From the NCBI GenBank assembly GCA_051004015.1, contig JBPCKT010000053.1:67860-131859 (forward strand): a DNA stretch of 64,000 nucleotides, read 5' to 3'. Each line of letters begins with the position of its first letter. Within the stretch, counting starts at the first letter, position 1. Positions 8,727 through 16,064 of this stretch are shown in pieces. Under the pieces are notes generated by a model that worked only from the letters and a program-made list of their open reading frames with translations, was not told the DNA's origin and searched no databases. A program made the position numbers and the translations under genes. Source of the DNA: SXOA01 sp051004015 (GTDB lineage Bacteria; Planctomycetota; Planctomycetia; Pirellulales; Pirellulaceae).

Positions 8727-9332
8727 ATGTCCAACCCCTACCAGTCGCCATCGTTCGATCCGAAACAGTTCCAGGACTATCCCAGCCCTTTCCCTCCTCC
8801 GCAGAACACGGGCTTTGGTTGGGTCCAACAGGTTCGCGTGGTGGCGATTCTGAATTGCGTGCAGGGCGGGCTGGAATGTTTGATGGGCACGTTTTTGGTC
8901 GGCATGGCCGTCTTTGTTCCCATCATGATACGAATGGAACAAAGGAATAATCCAGGAATCAACAGTGCACCAGCGGGAATGGAGTGGATCATGGTGGCGG
9001 TGTATGGAGGGATCGGAGGCGTGGTGCTGATTGCCGGAGTTTTGCGAATCTACGCCGGCCTCCAGAATTTCCGATATCGCAAACGGGTGCTGGGAATCGT
9101 CTCGCTGGTCTGCGGACTGGCTTCGATGATTGGCTGCTACTGCGCGCCCACGAGCATCGCGCTGCTCATCTACGGGTTGATCGTCTATCTCCATCCAGCC
9201 GTCCAGACGGCTTTCGAGATGGGAGACAAGGGAACGCCGGCCGATGCCATCCTCAGCTCGTTCCTTCCCTACCCACAGCAGAACTACGGCCAAACGCCTT
9301 TCGCTCCGCCGCCATCGGACAAGATGAGCTGA
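8727..9332 (+). CDS. Multi-pass membrane protein with NPY N-terminal motif
   Basis: 201 residues from ATG 8727. The start MSNPYQSPSFD resembles the NPYASP opening of many small planctomycete membrane proteins, including the three at 14.4-15.8 kb. Four hydrophobic segments follow (about residues 36-72, 87-110, 121-145 and 147-160) and a Pro/Gln-rich cytoplasmic-like tail. No enzymatic motif. The gene stands alone, divergent from the DMFase-like gene. Confidence 0.75.
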   Translation: MSNPYQSPSFDPKQFQDYPSPFPPPQNTGFGWVQQVRVVAILNCVQGGLECLMGTFLVGMAVFVPIMIRMEQRNNPGINSAPAGMEWIMVAVYGGIGGVVLIAGVLRIYAGLQNFRYRKRVLGIVSLVCGLASMIGCYCAPTSIALLIYGLIVYLHPAVQTAFEMGDKGTPADAILSSFLPYPQQNYGQTPFAPPPSDKMS

Positions 9333-9375
9333 GCCGGCTGTCAACTTGGAGATTGGGCGGAAGGCTTGGGGACGC

Positions 9376-9945
9376 CTACGGACTGGTACGCAGCCAGGCA
9401 GGCAGCCAGGAGGAGCGAGGATTCCTGGCAGGTGTCGCTGCTGGAGCCGGCGTAAGGCCACCTGCGCTCTCGCGAGGGGTTGCACTCGCGCTGTCGGGCT
9501 CTTGGCTTTCTGTCGTTCCTTCGCCGACGCCGCGATCATAGTTGCGCTGGGCGCTATCTTGCATGCGGTCGGCAGTGTCGAGCAAACGCTCGTTCCCATT
9601 GCGTGCCGAGATTTCCCGCAGATGATCTGCTTGCCGCAATCGCTTATCGCGGATGCGGGCCGCGTTGGATGTCTGCGCCGCGATGGCCTGGCTGTGGCTC
9701 ATACCGTTGGACGCCCGATTGAGCCCGTTGGCCGAGCGTCCCAAATTCGCACTTCCTCGGGACAATCCGTTCTGGCTCCGCGCCGCGCTCTGGCCTGCTC
9801 GTGCCAGCCCTGAATTCGAAGAACTGCGGGCGGCACCCGCCAGTGCCCGATTCAGCCCCTGCCCGCGCCCTTCCGCCAAGACGGTGCTTCCGACGACGAG
9901 AATCGAAATCGCGGCGGACATCCACAACGAACTTCGCAAGTGCAT
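9376..9945 (-). CDS. Exported Ser/Ala/Arg-rich hypothetical protein
   Basis: 189 residues from ATG 9945 (MHLRSSLWMSAAISILVVGS), giving a signal peptide; the longer open frame upstream lacks one. The mature protein is low-complexity, dominated by short repeated patterns such as LNRA, ARSQNG, LGRSANG, with a basic, alpha-helical middle part and a Pro/Ala tail. Such composition suggests an extended envelope protein. It is transcribed convergently with the gene at 8727 (43 bases between stops) and divergently from the one at 10144. Confidence 0.65.
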   Translation of the reverse strand: MHLRSSLWMSAAISILVVGSTVLAEGRGQGLNRALAGAARSSSNSGLARAGQSAARSQNGLSRGSANLGRSANGLNRASNGMSHSQAIAAQTSNAARIRDKRLRQADHLREISARNGNERLLDTADRMQDSAQRNYDRGVGEGTTESQEPDSASATPRESAGGLTPAPAATPARNPRSSWLPAWLRTSP

Positions 9946-10143
9946 ACAGAATTCCTTCCCTGGAGCAGAGGGCACTGAGCCTTTATCTCTTATCGAACCT
10001 GCCCACGCGCGGACTGTACTGGGACTATCCATTCCCCTCTAGTCCAATGGGTCGCTGCTAGCACGCCGCCGTCCGTTTCGGCCGACATTCGCGGTTGACC
10101 CTGCTACATCGACCTCCTAAAAACTATCGGCTCGCTGTCACGA

Positions 10144-11121
10144 TTGGCCTGTTTCTTCCGTCAGGGATATTCCTTGTCCACGTACTTGCTTTGTAGTGCC
10201 CTGCTTTTTTGCCAACTCGAAAGTGGCGAGGAAACCTGGCGACTTCCCACTGTGGCCGGTTATCCCGCCGCCCTTGGCGACCCGTCATCATTTGCCCCTG
10301 TTGCACAGCCTCTTTCAATCGCTGAGCAAGACCTCAGCAGCTTCGGCGGGATCGCTCGATTCGCGCCGCCGAACCGCCTTGCCACGTCGTGGCTCGCCGA
10401 GGGGGGTGCAAATGGGTTTGGGACTTTTGACCTCGATTACAGTCGGACCTTGTATTTCCCGACTGGATGCGACCGCTCCCCAGTGGCGATCACTCCGGGG
10501 CTGGGAATGCACTTCTGGTCGGGACCTCAAGGCCTTGATCTGCCGCCGCGTGTATATGATCTCTACCTGGATGTCTCCTGGCGTCCCATCGACCACGAAA
10601 ATGGCGGCTTTGCCTTTGGAGTGACTCCGGGAATCTATGGAGACTTCGCTCGTCTGGACGGCGACGCCTTTCAACTCACCGGGTGGGGGCTGGCAAATTT
10701 TCGGTTTGGTCCGCATTGGAATGTCGTCGGCGGAGTTGCGGTGGTGCGGCAGCTCAACTCGAAGGTGCTCCCGATTGGCGGAGTCATATGGACCCCCAAT
10801 GAAGACACGCGGCTGGAACTGATGATCCCCAGGCCCAGGATCGCGCGCCGAGTCTGGCAGCAAGAGTCGGGAGAATTGTGGTGCTACTTGGCCGGACAAT
10901 TTGGCGGCGGAGCCTGGTCAGTCGCCGATACGCCGACCGAGAATGTCCTGGTTTCGTATAGCGATCTGCGGCTCGTTCTGGGCATGGAGACAATCAACAC
11001 GCAGGGATATGAGCTCGCCCTGGAGCTGGGATATGTCTTCGGCCGCGACATCAGTGTGAACCGCACGACGGTGTTCAGCCCCGATTCAACCTTTCTGCTG
11101 CAGGCCACGATCGCCTTTTGA
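10144..11121 (+). CDS. Predicted outer-membrane beta-barrel protein
   Basis: 325 residues if started at the TTG at 10144; no ATG occurs until well into the protein, and the start could be a nearby downstream TTG. A hydrophobic leader (STYLLCSALLFC) is followed by alternating aromatic/polar strands and a C-terminus ending in ATIAF, a terminal aromatic as in outer-membrane barrels. Segments such as LYLDVSWRPI, WGLANFRFGPHWNVVGGVAV and YELALELGYVFGRD resemble DUF6268-type planctomycete proteins. Role unknown. It ends 16 bases before the stop of the convergent peptidase gene. Confidence 0.65.
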   Translation: MACFFRQGYSLSTYLLCSALLFCQLESGEETWRLPTVAGYPAALGDPSSFAPVAQPLSIAEQDLSSFGGIARFAPPNRLATSWLAEGGANGFGTFDLDYSRTLYFPTGCDRSPVAITPGLGMHFWSGPQGLDLPPRVYDLYLDVSWRPIDHENGGFAFGVTPGIYGDFARLDGDAFQLTGWGLANFRFGPHWNVVGGVAVVRQLNSKVLPIGGVIWTPNEDTRLELMIPRPRIARRVWQQESGELWCYLAGQFGGGAWSVADTPTENVLVSYSDLRLVLGMETINTQGYELALELGYVFGRDISVNRTTVFSPDSTFLLQATIAF

Positions 11122-11137
11122 AAGCTCTTCTACAGCT

Positions 11138-12820
11138 TTATACCGCCAGCGCCTCTTTCGCCTTCGCCACCACATCCCGCAGGCAACCCGCATGGAAGGG
11201 GGAGACGAGCCCAGCCCCCTTGGCGAGCTGCTGGAACGGTGCCTGGCCGCCGCGGCTGCAGAGAGTGTTGTAGGCGGCGAGCGTGCCGGCCGGGTCACGT
11301 TTCGAGCGGACCCAGAGCTGCAAGGCGCAGGTTTGAGCCAGCGTGTAGTCGATGTAATAGAACGGGCTGAGATAGATGTGCCGCTGGAACTGCCAGAAGC
11401 CGCCGCCGGCCACGTGCGGCAAGTCGCCGTAGTCCCGCCAGGGAACGTACATTCGCTCCATCTCCTGCCACATCGCGTGCCGCTCGGCGGGCGTCGCTTC
11501 AGGGCGGGCGTAGACCAGGTGCTGAAAATGGTCGACCGCGACGCCGTAGGGAATGAAGAGCAGCCCCTGGGCAAGATGGATGCGGCGAAACCGCTCGGCG
11601 TCTGCTTCAAAGAACTTCTCCATGTGCGGCCAGGTGAGGAACTCCAGCCCCATCGAATGGATCTCGCACGACTCGTACGTTGGCCACAGATAATCCAGCA
11701 GCGGCTGGTGGCGGCTGCGATAGGCCTGGTAGGCGTGCCCCATTTCGTGGGTGAAGACCTCCACGTCATGCTTGGTGCCGTTGAAGTTGGCGAAAATGAA
11801 CGGCATCCCATAGATGGGAAACGACGTGCAAAAGCCGCCGGGGGATTTGCGTTCCCGGTTCTTCAGGTCCGTCAATCGGGCGTCGACCATCAGGCGGAAG
11901 AAGTCGCCCAGGTCCTTCCCCATCGCGTCGAACATTTCCTTGGCCCGCTCCACCATCCAGTCGTGGTCGCCGTGCGGGGCGGGGTTCCCCAACGGGTCAT
12001 GAATCGCGTCGTCCCAGAACATCAGCTTGTCCACGCCCAGGGCTTTCCCTTGCTTCTGCCGCAGCTCGGCGGCGAGCGGCACCAGGTGCTCGCGGACTTC
12101 GGCCCGGAATTGTTCGACGTCCCGCTCGGTGTAATCCACCCGCTTCATCCGCTTGTAACCCAGGCTGATGTAGTTCTCAAAGCCGAGCGTCTGGGCCATG
12201 CCGTGCCGCAATTTCACGAGGTCATCGTAAATGCGATCCAGAGCCGGCTGGTTATCCGCGAACCACTGCCAGCGGACTGTCTCGGACCCGTGGCGGACCG
12301 TGCGGTCGGCGTCTTCCCGATACTTCACGATGCTCGAAAGATTGTGCTTCTCGCCCCGGAACTCCACTTGGGCCTTGGCCGTCAGCTCGCTGTACTCCGC
12401 CTGCAACTTGGATTCCGCCACCAGCGGCTCTTCGATGGCGGGGTCGAAGGCCATCACGTCGGCTTCCCAAAGGGCAAAGGCCTGCATGCCGAACTTCTTT
12501 TCCAGCTCCACGCGGTAGGTCGCCTGCAGGAGCTTCCGCTTGAAGGTCACTTCCAGGTCCGTAAACTTGGGGGCGATTTCGTCCCGGAATTCGCGGGCAC
12601 TTCTGAACTCCTCATTCCCGGTGTCCTGGTTGAACCGCAGGTCCACCAGCGAATTCCAGGTCTCCAGCCGGCGGCGAAGGTCGTCCCACGATTTGACCGC
12701 GGCCAGGCGGTCGCCCGGAGTAGCCGCCTTGTCGAGAGCCTTGTGAATGACGGCATATTCCTGCGTGACGCCGTCGAGGGTCGGGGTGGGGACATGGAAG
12801 TCGTCGATGGTCTGGGGCAT
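11138..12820 (-). CDS. M3 family oligoendopeptidase
   Basis: 560 residues from ATG 12820 (MPQTIDDFHVPTPTLDG); additional upstream frame has no support. M3 metallopeptidases are cytoplasmic zinc enzymes that cut short peptides. The zinc motif HExxH is H358-E359-M-G-H362 (FTHEMGHAYQ), with the third ligand Glu expected in the YESCEIHSMGLEFL segment. The N-terminal helical half resembles PepF. No signal peptide. Divergent from the lipoprotein gene at 13010. Confidence 0.9.
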   Translation of the reverse strand: MPQTIDDFHVPTPTLDGVTQEYAVIHKALDKAATPGDRLAAVKSWDDLRRRLETWNSLVDLRFNQDTGNEEFRSAREFRDEIAPKFTDLEVTFKRKLLQATYRVELEKKFGMQAFALWEADVMAFDPAIEEPLVAESKLQAEYSELTAKAQVEFRGEKHNLSSIVKYREDADRTVRHGSETVRWQWFADNQPALDRIYDDLVKLRHGMAQTLGFENYISLGYKRMKRVDYTERDVEQFRAEVREHLVPLAAELRQKQGKALGVDKLMFWDDAIHDPLGNPAPHGDHDWMVERAKEMFDAMGKDLGDFFRLMVDARLTDLKNRERKSPGGFCTSFPIYGMPFIFANFNGTKHDVEVFTHEMGHAYQAYRSRHQPLLDYLWPTYESCEIHSMGLEFLTWPHMEKFFEADAERFRRIHLAQGLLFIPYGVAVDHFQHLVYARPEATPAERHAMWQEMERMYVPWRDYGDLPHVAGGGFWQFQRHIYLSPFYYIDYTLAQTCALQLWVRSKRDPAGTLAAYNTLCSRGGQAPFQQLAKGAGLVSPFHAGCLRDVVAKAKEALAV

Positions 12821-12898
12821 GGCTGGGTTATGCGATGAGACTGGGAGGTTGGATGAATATGAGTCTATCGCACGGGCCGATGCCAAGTAAACGGAGTG

Positions 12899-12930
12899 AT
12901 GGGACACGGAAAACACGGAGTACACGGCTG
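12899..12930. repeat. Interspersed 30-mer, copy 1 (GGGACACGGAAAACA...)
   Basis: A 30-base sequence beginning ATGGGACACGGAAAACA and ending ACACGGC recurs at 42494-42523 with two mismatches. Both copies are in divergent intergenic regions, same orientation relative to the rightward gene. Confidence 0.8.
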
Positions 12931-13009
12931 GGGGAGGAAAGGAGCAGCGGGGTTGAAGATGAGTTGGAAAACCGCCAGACTACACCCTCCCCACATCGAG
13001 TCACTATTC

Positions 13010-13723
13010 ATGTGCAAGTCGTTCGCTGCCTGCTTTGCCTTCGCGGCATTACTGTGCTTCCTGGTCGGCTGTGGCGGTCAGGCGTCCAGCGGCAAATCGG
13101 CGAAGAAGACGAGCAAGAAGCCGGCTCCCAAAAAGCCGGCGGAGGCCTTCATTCCCCCCCCTCTGCCGCCGAAAGTGGACCAGGATGCCTTTGCCAGCGT
13201 CGATGCCGCGATGGCGGCGGTCGAAGAGCTGGTGAAAGACCAGGACGAGAAAACCGGGCAGGAGCTGCTCAAAGTGGAAACCTGGCTACAGATGCAAGGG
13301 GACAAAATCGCCCCCGAGCTCGCGGCAAGGCTCCAGGACACGTCTGGCCCGCTCCCGACTCGCATCACAGCCTGCCGAATTGTGATGAAGCTTGGCCCCT
13401 CCGCCGCTGCGCCCATTCTCATGGAAGCCACCGCCAGCGAGCCGCGGGAGCTGCGGGTGAAGGCCATCGAATGCCTCGGCCGACTCAAGCCGACGAGCAA
13501 GGAGATTGTGGAGAAGATCATCCGCCTGATCGACGACCCGGAGTACGAGCAGCGAAAGGCCGCACTTGGCGCTCTGGCCAGCATCGGCAAGCCCGCCGGC
13601 CAGGCGAAGGACCGGTTACAAGCGATCCTTAACGACACTAAGGAAGACGAAACCATCCGCAGCCTGGCCAAGAAGGCCCTCAAGGCAGTCGACCCGCGGA
13701 AGGGGCTGATGAACGCCTATTAA
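13010..13723 (+). CDS. HEAT-repeat lipoprotein
   Basis: 237 residues from ATG 13010, chosen because it gives a type II signal peptide (MCKSFAACFAFAALLCFLVG then C21, lipobox LVGC); the frame is open to 12896 but covers the interspersed repeat. A Lys/Pro-rich linker follows, then helical repeats from about residue 55 that resemble HEAT/PBS units (ITACRIVMKLGPSAAAPIL, LRVKAIECLGRLKP, KAALGALASIGKPA). Probably a lipid-anchored periplasmic scaffold. No partner is obvious. Confidence 0.8.
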   Translation: MCKSFAACFAFAALLCFLVGCGGQASSGKSAKKTSKKPAPKKPAEAFIPPPLPPKVDQDAFASVDAAMAAVEELVKDQDEKTGQELLKVETWLQMQGDKIAPELAARLQDTSGPLPTRITACRIVMKLGPSAAAPILMEATASEPRELRVKAIECLGRLKPTSKEIVEKIIRLIDDPEYEQRKAALGALASIGKPAGQAKDRLQAILNDTKEDETIRSLAKKALKAVDPRKGLMNAY

Positions 13724-14427
13724 CTGACGGCTCGTCGGCACCAGCTGGAAGCGTCAGCGAAGGAAAACGAGGCCCGACCGGAGAGGGAAGTTGTCCTTCG
13801 CTTGCGCTTCAGAATTGCGTAAAACTCCCGACCCCCTGTTGCTGGCACCGGGTAGGGGCCCGCCATTCCACAGGCTCCCGTCGCGCCCAGGCGCGCAGAG
13901 CATTTTCCCTTAACTGCGATTTCTGAATCCCAGCCGGAAAACAACCTATAAGCCGCTGACGCCCCCGATGATTACCTCGGAAAATAGCCTCCATTTACCT
14001 CGCATTCATCGCCGCAAGTCTTTTCCAGAAAGCACTTTGCGACATTCAATTCCGGCCAACTCCCCGGAATATCGGCGTCCTAATAATTCCGACCCATCCG
14101 GGGGGTGTCCACGAGATTTTATAAGCTGTTATTCACGAATAACAACAGACTCGCGCACTCCGTCAATGGCAACTTATCTTCCCTTACGACCGAATTGTCA
14201 AGGAGCATGCCTACCCGAGCGAGCGGGGAGGCGCGGAAACACCGCACTCTTTAGACGCTCCATAGCACCCCTTTATTCCAGTGAACAAAAGAATATTTTC
14301 CGCTTGGCGCAATCATCGCCTTTCGCTCCCGCGAAAGTACGCGGTGGGTGCTTAAGCACTGCGTCACGCGCACGCGATAGAATCCGTAAGAACTGCTGCA
14401 TCTAACCAAGCTCGCGAACAATTTGAT
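13724..14427. other. 704-bp intergenic region
   Basis: No convincing gene. A 438-bp open frame here (13968-14405) has unstructured composition, no ribosome-binding site and no family resemblance. The left part holds a palindromic element (13748-13810) and a second short sequence, ACTCCCGACCCC near 13826, that is shared with the arms of the palindrome at 31581-31651. The right part probably carries the promoter of the NPYASP gene cluster, but I cannot place one. Confidence 0.6.
13748..13810. repeat. Palindromic element with 21-bp arms
   Basis: Arms 13748-13768 and 13790-13810 are inverted copies matching at 18 of 21 positions, separated by 21 bases. It lies 24 bases after the lipoprotein stop and could also act as a transcript-end structure. 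Confidence 0.75.
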
Positions 14428-14892
14428 ATGGCCGATGACGTGAACCCGTACGCTTCGCCCGCAGAACTTGCGACAACGCTGCCCACCTTCTCTCCTTTGG
14501 CGAGACTGCGTGCGCCCGCGCTCGGCTTGATGACGCTTGCTGGCTTGACGGCTGTCGGAGGTCTGTGCATGCTGCCGCTGACGTTTGCAGCAATGCCCAT
14601 TCCGGCTCGGCTTGTGACTACCAAACCGACCCTTGAAGCCCTGCTGATGATTCCCACTTTCATCGCCAGTTATCTCATTCTCTTTGGTGCATGGAAGATG
14701 CGGCTCGGAAAGAGTTACCGGTGGGCGTACGCCGCAGCGGTGCTGGCTTGTATCCCACTCCCGTCGCCATGCACCCTTTTGAACATACCCTTTGGCATCT
14801 GGGCCCTCGTCGTCCTTCATCGCCGCGACGTGAAGGAAGAATTCGCTCGACAGAAAGAGATTTCGAATCCCGTGAGGACCTTGGCCGACTAA
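14428..14892 (+). CDS. NPYASP-type four-helix membrane protein, paralogue 1
   Basis: 154 residues from ATG 14428 (MADDVNPYASPAEL). First of three tandem paralogues. Shared plan: a short N-terminal NPYA(S/P)P motif, a Pro-rich cytoplasmic stretch, two membrane helices, then the signature GAWxMRxGxxYxxAYxxAVLxCIP, a fourth helix with IPFGIWALVVLHRRDVK, and a charged tail. No catalytic motif. Only 9 bases separate it from the next gene, so the three form one transcript. Function unknown. Confidence 0.8.
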   Translation: MADDVNPYASPAELATTLPTFSPLARLRAPALGLMTLAGLTAVGGLCMLPLTFAAMPIPARLVTTKPTLEALLMIPTFIASYLILFGAWKMRLGKSYRWAYAAAVLACIPLPSPCTLLNIPFGIWALVVLHRRDVKEEFARQKEISNPVRTLAD

Positions 14893-14901
14893 ACTATCGC
14901 T

Positions 14902-15381
14902 ATGTCCGAAGTCGTCAATCCCTACGCCCCGCCCTCGGAGGTCAACCAGGTTTCGGAAGACTCCGCTGTCCCCGCTCTCCGGCGACTGGGTGGGCCGGCG
15001 ATGGGACTGCTTATCCTCTCGGGAATGTCAGTACCGGGCGTGATTTTGGTCCCCTTCCTGCCCATCGTACTCCTCGTCCGTGTTTACGCGATGCATGACC
15101 CTCCCACCTTAGAAGAGATATTGGGCTCGATTGCATTCGCCGTGATGTCCCTCTCCAACTGCGTCATCCTCGTGGGAGCCTGGAATATGCGACGTGGAAC
15201 AAAATACAAGCTCGCTTACACAACGGCGGTCCTTTCCTGCATTCCCGTCCTCTCCGCAAGCGGCTACCTCGGCATCCCCTTCGGCATCTGGGCCCTCATC
15301 GTCCTTCACCGACGCGACGTGAAAGAGGCGTTCGCCCGCAACAGCGATCGGGCGCATGTCGCGACGGCCGTCGCCGAATAA
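14902..15381 (+). CDS. NPYASP-type four-helix membrane protein, paralogue 2
   Basis: 159 residues from ATG 14902 (MSEVVNPYAPPSEV). Same layout as its neighbours: NPYAPP at residues 6-11, hydrophobic segments near residues 30-60, 75-95 and 110-140, the signature GAWNMRRGTKYKLAYTTAVL and IPFGIWALIVLHRRDVKEAF near the C-terminus. It is closest to paralogue 1 in the C-terminal helix and lies 9 bases before paralogue 3. Likely arose by tandem duplication. Confidence 0.8.
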   Translation: MSEVVNPYAPPSEVNQVSEDSAVPALRRLGGPAMGLLILSGMSVPGVILVPFLPIVLLVRVYAMHDPPTLEEILGSIAFAVMSLSNCVILVGAWNMRRGTKYKLAYTTAVLSCIPVLSASGYLGIPFGIWALIVLHRRDVKEAFARNSDRAHVATAVAE

Positions 15382-15390
15382 ACTCTGGTT

Positions 15391-15822
15391 ATGCCCGAAG
15401 ATCTCAATCCCTATGCCTCGCCCGCACTCATTCCCCACGACCGCGCGCCGTCGCCGGTTGATCCGCTGGAGCCACTTCTTGGGCCGTCGCTGGGGTTGCT
15501 TTTGAGTTCCGCACTGGTGTTCCTCTTTGGCTGCTGGCTTTTGCCCAGGTTCATCTACGAAATGGCGCAGCCCAATGCAGACATTTCCGAAGCAATCCTT
15601 TTACCTATGTTTTTCGCCAGCGTTCCGATGTTCATTGGGGCCTGGAACATGCGCTGTGGAACACGCTATCGCCGGGCGTACGCCGCCGCGGTCCTGGCCT
15701 GCATCCCGATGATTACCCCCGCGGGTTGGTGTGGAATTCCCTTGGGAATTTGGACTCTCATCGTCCTCCACCGCAAGGATGTGAAGGCCGTCTTCGCCGC
15801 CAGAGCAGCATCGACCTCCTGA
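15391..15822 (+). CDS. NPYASP-type four-helix membrane protein, paralogue 3
   Basis: 143 residues from ATG 15391 (MPEDLNPYASPALI). Third tandem copy, somewhat shorter at the N-terminal linker. The signature is kept (GAWNMRCGTRYRRAYAAAVL, then IPLGIWTLIVLHRKDVKAVF). The N-terminal NPYASP motif is the only hydrophilic part conserved across all three and across many unrelated planctomycete membrane proteins, so it may be a targeting or interaction tag (inference). The tRNA-Arg gene follows 100 bases later. Confidence 0.8.
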   Translation: MPEDLNPYASPALIPHDRAPSPVDPLEPLLGPSLGLLLSSALVFLFGCWLLPRFIYEMAQPNADISEAILLPMFFASVPMFIGAWNMRCGTRYRRAYAAAVLACIPMITPAGWCGIPLGIWTLIVLHRKDVKAVFAARAASTS

Positions 15823-15922
15823 CACTTGTCCGGCGCGGAAGTGTCAGATGGCAATTCCACACCGCACCCCGCAGGTGGTCCACCCATCACTCTTTTGGTA
15901 ACTTGGGTAGCGTACCCTTTTC

Positions 15923-15995
15923 GCCCTCGTAGCTCAGGGGATAGAGCACCGGTTTCCTAAACCGGTGGTCGCAGGTTCAAATCCTGCCGGGGGTA
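15923..15995 (+). tRNA. tRNA-Arg (anticodon CCU)
   Basis: A 73-base cloverleaf: acceptor 15923-15929 with 15988-15994 (two G-U type pairs), D-arm GCTC/GAGC at 15932-15947, anticodon stem CCGGT/ACCGG at 15949-15965 with loop TTCCTAA and anticodon CCT at 15956-15958, T-arm GCAGG/CCTGC with loop TTCAAAT. The discriminator is A at 15995 and CCA is not encoded. It reads AGG codons. No duplicated 3' end was seen that would mark an integration site. Confidence 0.95.
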
Positions 15996-16064
15996 CTTTC
16001 GCTCCTCTTCGCGGCAGCCGCCGCAGTGCCTGATTCAGAAAATGCGTTTCAGGGAATGCCGCTT

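Noticed and set aside
11192..12838. 548-residue plus-strand open frame
   Set aside because: Antisense of the M3 peptidase gene; the peptidase has a complete HExxH motif.
13968..14405. 145-residue open frame
   Set aside because: No signal, no ribosome-binding site, Arg/Ser/Pro-rich scrambled composition and no family resemblance; explained by lack of stops in GC-rich DNA.
15923..15995. tRNA-Arg as an integration site of a genomic island
   Set aside because: No duplicated 3' end, integrase or att-like repeat was found on either side.
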